DNA of 64,000 nt from Perognathus longimembris pacificus (Eukaryota; Chordata; Mammalia; Rodentia; Heteromyidae), in contig NC_063162.1 of NCBI RefSeq assembly GCF_023159225.1, forward strand, positions 101,882,094 to 101,946,093. Direction: 5' to 3'. Position numbers and translations under genes: made by a program. Positions 34,651-45,748 of this stretch are shown here, piece by piece. Under the pieces are notes generated by a model that was given only the letters and a program-made list of their open reading frames with translations, was not told where the DNA came from and ran no database searches. How positions within the stretch are numbered: position 1 is the first letter of the stretch; each line of letters opens with the position of its first letter.

Positions 34651-36427
34651 CTGCTTTTCTATTGCACCTGGTTTGTGTAAAAGCCAAGTGATCCTTCATT
34701 TCCTTTTGATCCCAGGTTCCTCCCTCCCATTGTTCCACTCACAGAGTTCCTGTTTCTTTTCCAAGCAAGCCCCAGAAGCTGAGACAAGGAACAGAGAGTC
34801 TGTGTTCAATGATTTTTTTTCATGGAATAAAACTTGACATAGACTAACAAGATGACTCTCCTCTCACCTGATCATTAGCCACAGAGTTCAAACCTAGGAA
34901 AAGGTGTCACACAGGGCTACCTTTACTATGAACCAGAAGGGCAGGGACACAATTCACCACTGTAATAGGCACCCAGATGCATTGTCTAAAGAGAAAAGGG
35001 AAAGGCTGTCCCTTCTAAATGACCAGATCCTTTGAAAAGTCAGCAATTTGGTGGTAATGGCCATGTTGCTTTGACACTGAACACACTAATGATCATATAG
35101 TCTTCAGGAGGGAAGACACTACTTCTGAAAAACAGTCAAAGCTTCCCCACACATTCATATTGCCCAAAGACAACTTAGCATTTCACAGAGTAATAAGAGA
35201 CTTCAAGGAACAAGGGCTTGCTACATTCAAAAGCCCCCTATTGCTTTGGGAGGCAGCTTAACCAGCTCCAATTTTTCATTGAATCTCTGAATCCGATTCT
35301 GACCTCTGGAACAATATTAAATAAACAGAATCCTTCTTACATAAGATCTATTCCAACTTTTCACACACACAATGCTCTATTAAATCTGAGAAACCCTGTA
35401 TCTATGTAGAATAGAGCTAGACACCATGGTAGCTTAATTTTTTTTAAATAGTGTTCCTCTGATGTTAAAGATCTCAGCTTCCTCTTTGTCACTGGTAAAC
35501 TTTTAGCAATGTTCTTGTAATTGCTTATTCTGAAATTCTCTGGATTGCCATTCTTAGAATCTCCTTTTCTTCTTTTAATCATTACCTTCTCTGGAACTGA
35601 GGATCAAGATCCTCATTGAATTATATGATATATTTGCCAGCGTGAAGATCCAAGGAATCCAGCCATAATCTATACCCTTCTGCCCTACAAAACTTAATGT
35701 GAGCCTTGCTTCTCTTCATTTCAGTTATTTTAACCCCATTGCATTTGTGCTTAAGGAAATGAAGTCTTGAAATACTAATTCATATGCTTTCTGTAGCTGG
35801 TCTCATGCTTTTGCTGAACATATGGAATATTGTATTTGCTATACCTAAAATAGACTTGCAGCAATCTGTATCTATCATGCAAGCTGTAGAACATGTATCC
35901 CTTGGCAAGCCAAAATAATGGGCTCTGGCTTTTTGATAAAATGCATATTTCCCTCTAAGAAAGAAAATCTTTAGTCAAGCATCTGAATAAAATGCTGCTT
36001 TATTAAAGAATGTCATCTGGTTAGCTTAAAGATGCTAAAAGATCCTTCATGGTTGTGTGTAACTGTTGTCCCAGGTCATTTTCACTTTATTGTGTGAATG
36101 GGGGCAGGGAGTTCCTCGCTTGTTTTGATCTGCTTTTTGCCATGCTTAATATCACTTAGGCAAACACTTCTGATAGCCTGTGGCTTCAACTAGTGTCAAC
36201 GGGAGGCTGATTACTGCCAACTCAATGATGCTCTAGAGCTTGCCTGACTGCTTCCAGGGGTTTAGGCTAGATAAATCTTCCCTTTAGTCTTTATGCCTTG
36301 GGTTACCTCTATTCTCTTCTTCACAGCCTGTCTTTCCTTCCTTGTGACATTTAATGTTATCATTGATTGTTTTCATCTCAGTTACTTCAATCCCAATGAA
36401 ATGGAGCTTTGAAATATTTGCTCACAG

Positions 36428-36432
<5 letters not shown>
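34651..36432. other. Unassigned sequence
   Basis: About 1.8 kb with no recognised repeat or gene. The words 'tcatttcagttattttaac' (35717) and 'tctcagttacttcaatccc' (36374) recur in two places about 660 bp apart with similar following text, hinting at an old duplicated repeat that I cannot name. Confidence 0.4.

Positions 36433-36477
<45 letters not shown>
36433..36477. repeat. (CA)n microsatellite
   Basis: About 22 CA units. Confidence 0.97.
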
Positions 36478-36479
<2 letters not shown>

Positions 36480-36869
36480 CACCCATGCCAGGAGACTTCA
36501 AGGGAGGACTAGAGAAACCCACAGGCCGATATAGTTTGTGTGTTTTCTTCAAAGTCATTAAATGTTTGGCCCTGGACTTCTATCTAGTTCCTTCTCCTAG
36601 TAGTCTGTTGTGATTTGTAGCAGGTCACCTTCTATGGACACTTTTTGCAGAAAATGGGACATGAGGTGATGGCAGATACTTCTGATCACTTGCTCCTGCC
36701 CTGCTCCACCCCATATTCCCTTGGGGTCCAATCAACTCACATGAGTTAAAAGAATGAACTATCCCAGTTTGCCTGGGCAGGCAGAGCTGGTGGAATGGTT
36801 AAACCTTGCCTATTCAAGTAAACTGAATCTTTTCTAGCTTTTCAGTCTATTTCAGTTCCCTTTAAGCCT
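36478..36869. other. Unassigned sequence
   Basis: No recognised gene or repeat. Confidence 0.45.
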
Positions 36870-37240
36870 ATTTATATAATTCTTTTTTTCTAGCCATCTT
36901 CTCAAAACCTTCCCTTCTTAAGGTTGCTCATAGCACCTCCCTATCCTCTTTCCCTGCTCCTGGCAACCGCCATTTTCCTCTCTGCTTCTCTGTGTTGAAC
37001 TATTTTATATACTTCATAGAAGCAGTATCCTACAGATCTGTCACATCCTAATGTGAAGGATCATACATGCTGTCACAAATGGCAGATGTCCTTCCTTTTT
37101 GTAACCAAATAACACTCTATTCCATAAATATGCCACAACATTCTTTATCTACTGATGTCCAGCCAGTATGGACATTTAAGTTATTTCCACATTTTGGCTA
37201 ATGTGAATAATCCTGTAATGAACACAAGAGTGAAAATAGC
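36870..37240 (-). mobile_element. Old L1 3' UTR and ORF2 end
   Basis: Minus-strand L1 3' region: 'cctggcaaccgccattttc', 'gtcacaaatggcagatgtcc', 'aataacactctattccata' and 'tctttatctactgatgtcc' match the known order of old L1 3' ends. Confidence 0.65.
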
Positions 37241-37339
37241 TTTTTTCCCTCTTTTTATTAATTACTTAATTTAGTTATTTATTGTCAAAGTGCTGTACAG
37301 AGGGGTTATAGTTTCATAAGGCATTTCTTATCCAACTTG
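37241..37339 (-). mobile_element. Short L1 3'-tip fragment, hit by a SINE
   Basis: 'atttattgtcaaagtgctgtac' and 'aggggttatagtttcataag' match the 3' tip of the younger L1s of this genome, as seen reversed in related form at 47147 and 54110. The right edge is the target site of the following IDL-Geo insertion. Confidence 0.6.
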
Positions 37340-37560
37340 GTGTGTTTTTTGTTTGTTTTGTTTTGTTTGCCAGTCCTGGGCTTTGGACTCAGGGCCTGAC
37401 CACTGTCCCTGGCTTCCTTTTGCTCAAGGCTAGCACTCTGCCACTTGAGTCACTGCGCCACTTCTGGCTGTTTTCTATATATGTGGTGCTAGGGAATCGA
37501 ACCCAGGGCTTCATGTGCATGAGGCAAGCACTGTTGGCCACTAGGCCATATTCCCAACCC
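37340..37560 (-). mobile_element. IDL-Geo dimeric SINE with TSD
   Basis: Complete dimer, minus strand, with a (gttt)-rich tail. TSD 'atccaacttg' at 37330-37339 and 37561-37570. The 143-codon frame 37342-37773 is this SINE read antisense into an L1 fragment. Confidence 0.9.
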
Positions 37561-37570
37561 ATCCAACTTG

Positions 37571-37790
37571 TTTTGAAACTCTTATTTCAACCATTTTACA
37601 TAAAGACCAAGAATGATGCTCAGGAACTGGCTATCTTATATGTAAAAAAAATTAATTTGGACCCTTATCTGACACCACACCCCAAAATCAACTCAAAATG
37701 GATTAAAAACTGCAACATAAGATCTGTTGCTATAAAACTCTTAGAAAACAACAGGGGGAAAACTGTACATTGATTTTGGTAATGATTTCA
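37571..37790 (+). mobile_element. Old L1 ORF2 fragment
   Basis: Sense reading gives 'acccttatctgacaccacac', 'aactcaaaatggattaaaaac' and 'aaactcttagaaaacaacag', which are the conserved ORF2 block around 'INSKWIK'. It joins a sequence in the opposite orientation upstream, so these are separate insertions or a rearranged one. Confidence 0.6.
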
Positions 37791-37824
37791 TGAAGAATTG
37801 TACTACATCTAATGCAAATGCTTC

Positions 37825-37895
37825 TGCCCCAGCTGCCTTTGAACTGTGATCCTTGGATCTCAGCCTCATAAGATAGGACTACAAGCCTGAGCCAG
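37825..37895 (-). repeat. B1-like SINE fragment
   Basis: 'ctttgaactgtgatccttgg' and 'ctcagcctcataagatagg' match the reversed B1-like unit; only about 70 bp survive. Confidence 0.55.
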
Positions 37896-39379
37896 ATAAT
37901 GTTTCAAAGGAAACAATCATAGACTGAAAGGGCAACCTGGAAAGTGAAGAGTAATTGCAAATACATCAGCTCTTTTTTACAGTCCCTCCAACCTCTGAGA
38001 TCTCATCCTGTGAGGGTCCCTCATCACTGGTTAGATCCTTGCAGGACTTCCTACAAGCCCTTTGATTTAACATAGACATGTCAGTCCACCATAGTCTTCT
38101 GCCACATCCAGTGTTGGTGTAGTATGGAGGTCAGATAAGTTGCACTATCTGGCATCTTGTCTTGATGGGTGTGCCTGAATTCCTAGAGGAAGGGAAGTCC
38201 CATCCCTAGGTAATGAGTGTTCCCAAATCCCTGGTGGGCCCTTGGCCTATAGGTTACTGAACCTGTCAGTCAAGTGCCTGGGCCTGGGAGCTTCCTGTGA
38301 CCCAGCCTCCTGACCTGACCCTATTTAGGGTCAGACCACCCTAGGCACCATTATGCCATGCCGCATGTCTCCACATTCAAGTCCTGTGTCCTGTCTCCTC
38401 GCTCATCTCCAGTCACAATAGTGTCCCAAGTCAGCTCTTCATTGGAGCTGAATTCATTTGTTGGTATTGGTTTTGTTTTATCTTTCCTCTCAGGTCTGTT
38501 TCCTGACAGTGTTAAGGGTATTTGCAGGCTGCAGGCCTTTGTAACAACTGGCTGCCTGCAGACTGCAAATGCTCTAATACAAACTCCAAGATTTGATCCT
38601 TCAAAATGTGGCTTCTTGGATAATTTACCATATAACATTGGAAACAGCAGGGGAGAGTGCATTTCACAGAACTTGCCAGCAACCCTTGGCATTCTTTAAC
38701 TCATACTTTACTTGTACCTGACTCTATCATTGCATGATGTTCCTTTCCATCTCTGTGCTCAAGTCCTCATATTCTCTCAAGAATGCCAGTCATTTGAAGG
38801 TCCACTCAAATCCAGTATGACCTTATTTTAACTTGATTCTTTCCCCCAAACATCCTGTTTTTAAATAAGACCACATGTACAGATCCCACAAAACAACAAG
38901 TTGCCTTTTAGAAGAGCATCATTCAGCCCTGGAGCACTGAAACACACACTCAAATGTTCTCTGACCCTTCTTAATTCAGCCTGGGGTTTGAGGAAATTCC
39001 ACCTTCTCGCTCCACCCCACCTGCAGGAGAGGCGCTCTCATCCTCCAGGCTATCTTTCACAATGCATTGGCTTCTCTTATGCGTGGTGAAAGAATGCTAG
39101 TCTCCTTCATGGCAGAAAGAAACCACTCTCATCTTGCCTTCTTCAGACTGGAGTAAAATTTCAAGTTTCACCCTCCCAGCTTTGCTCTTCATAAGCCACA
39201 CCAAAAGTGGGCATTCATTGTGCATTTTCAAACATGCATATATTACACTTCACTCAGATTCACTACACATTTCCTTCTTTTATCTCCTGCTTCATCCCCC
39301 AATCCTTTTCTTCTATTAGACTCCCTTCTATTTTCATGTCATCTTTTTTTATTTATGAGAAAAATGTATACGTATTCAT
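37896..39379. other. Unassigned sequence with overlapping open frames
   Basis: No known family recognised. Two 113-codon frames overlap on opposite strands at 38351-38699. Neither has a recognisable motif, and the pair probably reflects a stop-poor composition. The segment 38215-38345 has a balanced composition that might be an old LTR. Confidence 0.4.
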
Positions 39380-39483
39380 CTGAGCATGGTTTATTCGCTG
39401 AATATGATGATCTCCAGTTTCATCCATTTTAATACAAACACCATAATAATTTCATTCTTCTTTAAGACCAGATGGATTTCTTT
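39380..39483 (-). mobile_element. L1 fragment interrupted by a SINE
   Basis: 'gctgaatatgatgatctccag' and 'tttcatccattttaatacaaac' match the reversed L1 block near the ORF2 3' end. The next SINE has inserted at its edge. Confidence 0.5.
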
Positions 39484-39694
39484 CTTTTTTTTTTTTTTTT
39501 GGCCAGTCCTGGGCCTTGGACTCAGGGCCTGAGCACTGTCCCTGGCTTCTTCCCGCTCAAGGCTAGCACTCTGCCACTTGAGCCACAGCGCCACTTCTGG
39601 CCGTTTTTCTGTATATGTGGTGCTGGGGAATCGAACCTAGGGCCTCGTGTATCCGAGGCAGGCACTCTTGCCACTAGGCTATATCCCCAGCCCG
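39484..39694 (-). mobile_element. Young IDL-Geo SINE, twin of the 26199 copy
   Basis: Minus-strand dimer, identical by eye to the copy at 26199-26401 except for one extra T in the 'gtttttctg' block and tail length. TSD 'gatggatttcttt' (39471-39483) and 'gattgatttcttt' (39695-39707), one mismatch. Frames 39391-39594, 39472-39726 and 39522-39716 are SINE read-through. Confidence 0.92.
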
Positions 39695-39931
39695 GATTGA
39701 TTTCTTTTGAAACCAAGATGACCTAGACTCCACTTGTTCTTTTCCTATCCAAGCCCAGAATCAGCTATATTTCCAATAGCATTTATATGGAGAATGATAT
39801 TTAGATATCAAGATTTAGGTATAAGATGTACACATTAGCATTTGGAATATCATCTTAAATATATGTCTTCATAAATATATCTGTACCTATTTTTGAATCT
39901 TCCTTAAATCTGCGTTGAAAGTCATAAGTTC

Positions 39932-40180
39932 AGCTGGGCACAAGTGGCTTATGCTTGTAATCCTATCTTCTCAGGAGGCTGAGGTCCAAGGATCACAGTT
40001 CAAAGCCAGCTTTGAACTGTGCAGGAAAGCCCAATTATTAATTAATGATCTCCAATTAATCACCAGGAAGCCAGAAGTGGAGCTGTGGCTGAAGTGGACG
40101 AGTCTTGAGCTTAGCTTAGGTACAGCACCCAAGCCCTAAGTTCAAACACCAGAGCTCTCACCAAAAATAAAAACAAAAAA
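39932..40180 (+). mobile_element. Dimeric B1-like + Geo-like SINE
   Basis: B1-like left unit ('agctgggcacaagtggctt', 'tctcaggaggctgagg'), an expanded linker with 'attattaattaatgatctcc', then a Geo-like unit ('gccagaagtggagctgtgg', 'ccctaagttcaaacacc') and an A-rich tail. A 'gctttgaactgtg' insertion in the left unit is unusual. Confidence 0.75.
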
Positions 40181-40239
40181 GCCATGAAATCATAATGGAA
40201 GTGTCTTATGATTTCTAATGCATTCAGGGATTCCGTCTT

Positions 40240-40350
40240 CTTATACTTTTATTCTTTCTTTTTCCTTCTTTTCCTTCCTCATTTTCTTCCCTTCTTCCTT
40301 CCTTCCCCCTTTTTCCTTTTATTTCTTCCTCCATCTCTTCTTTCTCCTCA
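40240..40350. repeat. Polypyrimidine tract
   Basis: Irregular (CTTTC)/(CCTT) runs on the plus strand. The 40208-40477 frame is mainly Phe/Leu/Pro from this tract. Confidence 0.85.
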
Positions 40351-40429
40351 CTCTTCCTATGGTCCTTGCCTCTTGAGAAGTCTTGCTTCTCTTACCACCA
40401 CAGGTCCTCTAGAAATTGTTAAATATGTT

Positions 40430-41480
40430 GAACATTTTTTTCAAATAGTTATTGACCATTTGTACTTTGTCATTTGAAAAATGTCTCATTTATTGATTAG
40501 ATTATTCAATTTTTCAGTGTTTAATGTCTTGTTTATGTATTACTTCCCTAGCTGATGATTATTTGGCAAAGTCTCATTCTGTAGACTGTTAACTCTGTAA
40601 ATAACTGTTCTCACTGTAAAGAAGTTTTAAAATTTGATATAAATGTTTTTCAATTCTTCTCATTTTTTTTTTGTGAACAAATGAAGTCCTGTTCAGAAAG
40701 CCATTGTCTTTACCTGTTAAAATGTTTCCAGTGTTTTCCTCTAGTAGTTTCAAAGTTTCCAGTTTTATGTTAAGGCCTTCAATCATTTTTGAGTTGACAA
40801 TGTGTGAGTTAGGGATCTATTTTCAGTCTTCCATATGTAGATATGCAGTTGTCCTAGTACAATTAGTTAAAGAGGCTGTTTATTTTCCACTGTCTATTTT
40901 TAGTAGCTTTGTCAAAAATCAGATGGCTGTTGCTCTGTGGGGTTGTTCTAGAGGATCATCTATTCTATTCCACTGATATATGCCTATTTCAGTGCCAGTA
41001 CCATACTGTTTTTGTTACTATGTTTCTGTAGTATAGTTTGAAGTCAGATATTGATTCCTCAAACTTTGCTCTTTTGGCAGCATTTCTTTGGGTACTTAGA
41101 GTCTTTCATATGAACTTAGAATTATTTTAGCTCTATGAAGAATATCATCAGAAGTTTGATGGAGAATGCATTGAATCTATAGAAAATAAGAGCTTTTCAC
41201 AATACTAATTCTACTGATCCATGAACATGGGAGGTCTTTCTATCTTCTAATATCTCCTATAATTTCTTTCTACAGTGCTGGAGAGTTTTCATTATAGATG
41301 CTTTATAATATCTTTGATTAAGTTTCTGCTTAGGTTAATTTTTTTAAGCTATTGCAAATAGGACAGTTTTCATAACTTCTTTTTGGGTTAAATTATTGTG
41401 GATTTATAGAAAAGCTACTGGTTTTTATATGTTAATTTTGTATTGGGTTGATATTCATTAAACCAAAATATACACACATA
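40430..41480 (-). mobile_element. Old L1 ORF2 fragment
   Basis: About 1 kb of minus-strand ORF2 in correct order: 'cagaaagccattgtctttacc', 'tcatttttgagttgacaatg', 'agtgccagtaccatactg', 'tagtatagtttgaagtcag', 'tccatgaacatgggaggtc' and 'ttatagaaaagctactgg'. No long frame survives on the minus strand. It is clearly older than the L1s at 42318 and 59436. Confidence 0.8.
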
Positions 41481-42301
41481 CACAATAAGCAGCCCCAGGA
41501 TATGGTGATGATGTGGTATATTTGAATTATAAGCAGGAGTTATGGTTACACAGTTAGCTATCAAAAAACACTGGGCATTGGTCCAGTAGGATGGCTATTC
41601 AACCAACCAGAAAAGCTATCAGCTATGAGCAGCAGTGGAACACAGTGAATTACGTGGTGGGAAGGAGGTACTCTATGAGCTGAAATGTCTTCCAGTGTTA
41701 GTTTCACTGGAGTCTCATGAAAAAACTGGGGCACTGGAAGACAGGAGTGGATGAGGTGTCTCAAGTGATCTATTTCCTACCTATGCATTAGTAGACAACA
41801 GAACTATCTGAAACATACAAGAGGAAAGGCCATCTTGTTCTTTGTCTGATAATATAAAAAATGGCACAGTTCAGGATCATAATGAGAGGCTCACCATCTG
41901 TCTGGTTTTCCCTGAGTGTCCCAGTATCCTCACATTTAGGTGAAATAATTCTTATGTAAGGAATTCTGCTCATGAGCTATGAGCAGAACTGGCATGGTTG
42001 GCGTCTTAAACTAGGAGGTTAAAAGCTGTGTTCATTTCATACTTCTTTTACCATTTTACCTGTAATAACCTCTTGAGACCATGTGTTCCACATGGTGTGG
42101 CTCTAAAGTAAAGGAGAGGTACTGTACCATCTTCTCCAGACTTTATGTGAGGGAAGAACCTTGTGTGTGAACCTCCTGAGGTCTCCATACTAACAGCCTC
42201 ATGTACTTGTTCCCAGTGGATATTTCATAGCAATAGTCATGCTTTCATAGGCAAGGCCTTTATAGATGGACAGCAGTGGAAACAGATTAAACTGTGAAGA
42301 T
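41481..42301. other. Unassigned sequence
   Basis: No gene or repeat recognised. Confidence 0.5.
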
Positions 42302-42323
42302 TAAACTGTTGGTCATCCCTGAA

Positions 42324-43187
42324 TCCTTGAAACTACTGAAAGACAGAGTAGGAAAGACGCTAGAATTTATAGGCACAGGAAGGAACTTCGTGAATATAGT
42401 CCCAGGGGCACAACAAATAGGGGAGAGACTCGACAAATGGAACTACTACAAATTAAAAAGTTTCTGCACAGCTAAGGACATAGCCACCAAAACAGAAAGA
42501 CAACCAGCCATATGGGAAAGGATCTTTACCAGCACAGCAACAGACAAAGGCCTAATATCTGTCATCTATCATCTGTCATCTATCTACAGAGAACTCAAAA
42601 AACTAAGCCCCTCCAAGCCCAATAAACCAATTAGGAAATGGGCAAAGGAGCTAAAGAGAGACTTCACAAGAGAAGAAATAAAAATGGCAATGAAACATAT
42701 GAGGAAATGTTCAACATCCCTGGTAGTAAAGGAAATGCAAATAAAAACAACCCTGAGATACCACCTCACTCCAGTTAGAATGGCCTATACTCTGAACTCA
42801 GGCAACAACAAATGCTGGAGGGGATGCGGGGAAAGAGGAACCCTTCTCCATTGTTGGTGGGAGTACAAATTAGTACAACCACTTTGGAAAACAGTATGGA
42901 GGTTTCTCAAAAAGCTCAATATAGACCTACCCTATGACCCAGCCATACCACTCCTAGGCATCTATCCTGAACAGCAGGTCCCAAGATATCAAAAAGACAT
43001 TTGTACTTCCATGTTTATCATGGCACAATTCACAATAGCCAAAATATGGAAACAACCCAGATGCCCCTCCACAGATGAATGGATCCAAAAAATATGGTAC
43101 CTATACACAATGAAATACTACATAGCAATTAGGAATGGTGAAATATATTGTTATTTGCAGGGAAATGGTCAGAACTTGAACAAATAA
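42324..43187 (+). pseudogene. L1 ORF2 C-terminal fragment
   Basis: The open frame runs to a stop at 43187; its first few codons from 42294 are flank and TSD, not L1. It encodes the C-terminal region downstream of the RT domain, including the Cys-rich segment. The C-X3-C-X7-H-X4-C motif of this segment has Tyr in place of its last Cys (codon 42864-42866), whereas the second copy keeps Cys. A six-residue in-frame expansion lies near 42571-42588. No endonuclease or RT domain is present, so it cannot retrotranspose. Confidence 0.9.
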
Positions 43188-43351
43188 TGTTGAGCTAGAC
43201 AAGTCTAGAACACAGAAAACAAAGGGGCATGATCTCCCCGATATATGACTGTTAAGAAGGGGTAACGGAGAGACAGTAGAGACCAGGTCTGTGAAACCAA
43301 AAACTGCTTGTCAAAAGATATTTCTCACAGGATTGGGGCAGCGACCCAACA

Positions 43352-43696
43352 TTATGTAACTAAAACCAAACAACTACTCAACATATAAAGGTCAAAAATT
43401 GACCTCTCAGTGGAATACAATAGCTCAAATGCTATGTATATACGTTCATATAAGACTACTGTCGACATATTGTCTAATATCGATATTCCATTTAAAGCCC
43501 TAGGTGAATTTTCTTGGGCATAGGCCACGTGGCTACTGTATATATTCTTGGTACATTGTGTATTGTATATATGTCTACCTGACCTAGGGAAGGGAAAGAA
43601 AAACAGGGCGTAAGATATCACGAGAAATATATATACTGCCCTACTATGTAACTGTACCCTTTTTGCACAACACCTTGTCAAAAAATTTGTGTTCAA
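43352..43696 (-). other. Antisense open frame in the L1 3' UTR
   Basis: A 114-codon frame antisense to the L1 3' UTR. Its counterpart in the other young L1 (59476-59805 +) shares its last ~109 residues with only a few changes. No domain is recognised, and one would expect similarity anyway because the DNA is closely related. Confidence 0.3.
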
Positions 43697-43847
43697 TTAA
43701 TAAATGAATTAAATAAAAAATAAACTGTTGGTCATCAATGTACTGTAGTTACAAAGCACTTTCCAAGATTACATCTCATGGGTCCTTAGGGAAGGAAGCT
43801 GTTCTGTAGGAAATGTTGACATTAGAAAACAGAAACCTGGGGGAGAA

Positions 43848-44172
43848 TAACCTGGACTGGGCATTCCTAATCTAAACCCTGTACCCAAATTGACCTCAAA
43901 TTCAAAGCTTTTGGATCAACAACATGAAACTGCAAGTGAAAAAATTCCACACAGGTGGCTTGAAAATACTGTATAAAATTACCTTCCAGTGTGTGTAAAA
44001 GATGTGCACGGAACAGAAGTCATTTCATGACTATGCTTGAGTTTAATGTCCAAGATACGTCCATATATATATATATGTAAATATATATATGAATTATATA
44101 AAAATAAAGCAGGCTCGGAAATACTTATGGTCCCAAGCATTTCAAAGCATTAAGCACATTTGACCTGTAACA
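43848..44172. mobile_element. Probable non-autonomous Tigger-type DNA transposon relic
   Basis: The ends are roughly inverted: 'ctggactgggcattcctaatc' at the left and the complement of 'aagcattaagcacatttgacctg' at the right. Internal blocks 'gtataaaattaccttccag', 'gtttaatgtccaagata' and 'ggtcccaagcatttc' match an old mammalian pogo/Tigger-class repeat as I remember it. It contains a short TA tract at about 44064-44092. Family name not certain. Confidence 0.5.
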
Positions 44173-44343
44173 TGTATTGGCTGCCTTTGGTTCAATATTA
44201 CAGGAGATGAGCTCTGGAAAGAAATGGCAGGCAAAAAAGAAAAGGAACTGAACACTTTCAGTTCCAGAAATCCAGAATCTAGCAGAAACTGGAAAGACCA
44301 GTTTCTTCCAGACCATAACAGTAAATAAAACAATTGCAAAGAT

Positions 44344-44480
44344 GCTGGGAAGCAGGTGTGATGGCAATGCCTATAATGCCAGCTACTGTGGGAACCTGGA
44401 GAGCTGTGTGTAGGTAGGAGGATCGTGGTCTGAAGAGTGCCCTGGGCAAAAACCCCAAATCCTATCTGAAAATAACTAAA
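44344..44480 (+). repeat. B1-like SINE monomer
   Basis: 'gctgggaagcaggtgtgatgg', 'caatgcctataatgccagc' and 'gtaggaggatcgtgg' mark a diverged B1-like unit ending near 'ctgaaaataactaaag'. Confidence 0.6.
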
Positions 44481-44641
44481 GAAAAAAGAGACTTGGGACT
44501 GTAAAGATTGAGAGAGCAGGCCTCCAGGTGGTTGATCAAGCAGAAGAGAGAGGCAAACTGTCAGCCCACAGGAGATAGACCATGCAGAGGGTGCCTAGGG
44601 TGCAGAGGAGGGAACTAATGATGGAGATTGATTATATAGGG

Positions 44642-44723
44642 AGAGGGCGAGGAGGAGGAGGGGGAGGAGGAGGGGGAGGAGGGGAGAAGGAGGAGGGAGG
44701 AGGAGGGGGAGGAGGGAGGAGGA
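44642..44723. repeat. (GGA)n microsatellite
   Basis: Imperfect GGA/GGGGA repeats. The 44582-44863 and 44632-44814 frames are Gly and Pro runs from it. Confidence 0.95.
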
Positions 44724-44867
44724 TGACATCAGAGCCCCTCCTATTGCCCCCAGGTGCACCAGGTACCTGGGTTACAAGTTCTGGGCTGGGACTTCGAGGT
44801 TGGGACACTTGCACATGGAGGAAAATGAAAGGGAAGGGGCCATTTCTCCCTGAGCAGACCTAATGGG

Positions 44868-44970
44868 CACATGGGGCTCAAGTTGTAGAGTATCTGTCTA
44901 GCAATTGTGAGGTCCTGTTTTTAAACTTCAGTACTGCTATAAATGAATGAATGAATAAATAAATAAATTT
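44868..44970 (+). repeat. ID-like monomer with (AATG/AATA)n tail
   Basis: 'cacatggggctcaagttgtag' and 'tctgtctagcaattgtgagg' match the ID-like tail module of the multi-part SINEs. The A-rich tail has become an AATG/AATA tetranucleotide run at about 44939-44970. Confidence 0.55.
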
Positions 44971-45364
44971 TGTTTTCAATTAGAGTGTAGAAAGATGTAG
45001 GAGGACTTTGCTCTTGCACTAATCAGAAAAGTCTGGGCAACTTACAAAATCATAAGTTTTCTTTAACTCATCAAAAACTGAGATCTCAAAACAATCATGT
45101 AAACCACTTTCCATAGAACAATTGCCCCCTGGAGAGATGGGACACTTGAGCTATTCCACCTCAGGCAGAGCAGCACAGGACCAGGTGGCCCTCACAAAAA
45201 CAAGCAAGGAAAAGTTCAATGAATTCTTAAAGGCAAGCCTAACCACTGAAAAACAACACCAGGAGACCAGATGCAGATAGAGTTGCTCTCAGTGGCAAGC
45301 TCTTTTCCATGGACTTCTACCAGAAAAGTTAACTTCTTTACAGAGAATCAAAGAAACTGGGTTT
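44971..45364. other. Unassigned sequence
   Basis: No recognised gene or repeat. Confidence 0.45.
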
Positions 45365-45590
45365 AAAGCAGGGCACTGGTGGCTCACACCTGACTACTCA
45401 GGAGGCTGATTCAGAGGATCATGGTTCCAAACCAACACAGGCAGAGAAGGCTGCATCCATCTTCAAAATAACTAGCAAAAAACTAGACTGGGGTGTGTCT
45501 CAAGTGGTAGAGCACCGGTTGACCAAATTATCTGACCAAATACTAGGCCTTAAATTTAAATCTTGGTACCAGAAGAAATATAATAAAACA
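45365..45590 (+). mobile_element. Dimeric B1-like SINE with tRNA-like right half
   Basis: A left unit ('gggcactggtggctcacacct', 'actactcaggaggctgatt') and a right unit ('ctggggtgtgtctcaagtgg', 'tagagcaccggttgacc', 'ccttaaatttaaatcttgg') precede an A-rich tail. The right half is diverged and could be Geo-like or ID-like. Confidence 0.65.
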
Positions 45591-45748
45591 AAACAAAAAC
45601 CACAAATGACCCTCCTGTGTTCACAGCAATAGAAAAATCAATGCTTAGAACACCAATTCATCTCACCAGGCAAGTCTTATTATGTTTTAAGTCTGAACCA
45701 TTTTCTCAATGAATCCATTCATTCATGTTTTAAGATTGTCTTTGGTTG

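Larger units (their letters stand above)
42318..43720 (+). mobile_element. Young 5'-truncated L1 with perfect TSD
   Basis: About 1.4 kb covering the last third of ORF2, the 3' UTR and a short A-rich 3' end ('taaatgaattaaataaaaaa'). Perfect 16-bp TSD 'taaactgttggtcatc' at 42302-42317 and 43721-43736. It is about 96% identical in protein to the L1 at 59436 (about ten differences in 285 residues), so it belongs to the same recent lineage. Confidence 0.95.

Noticed and set aside
37342..37773. 143-codon plus-strand gene
   Set aside because: It is an IDL-Geo SINE read antisense and continued into an L1 fragment.
44582..44863. Gly-rich and Pro-rich open frames
   Set aside because: They are (GGA)n microsatellite read in two strands; no flanking coding sequence.
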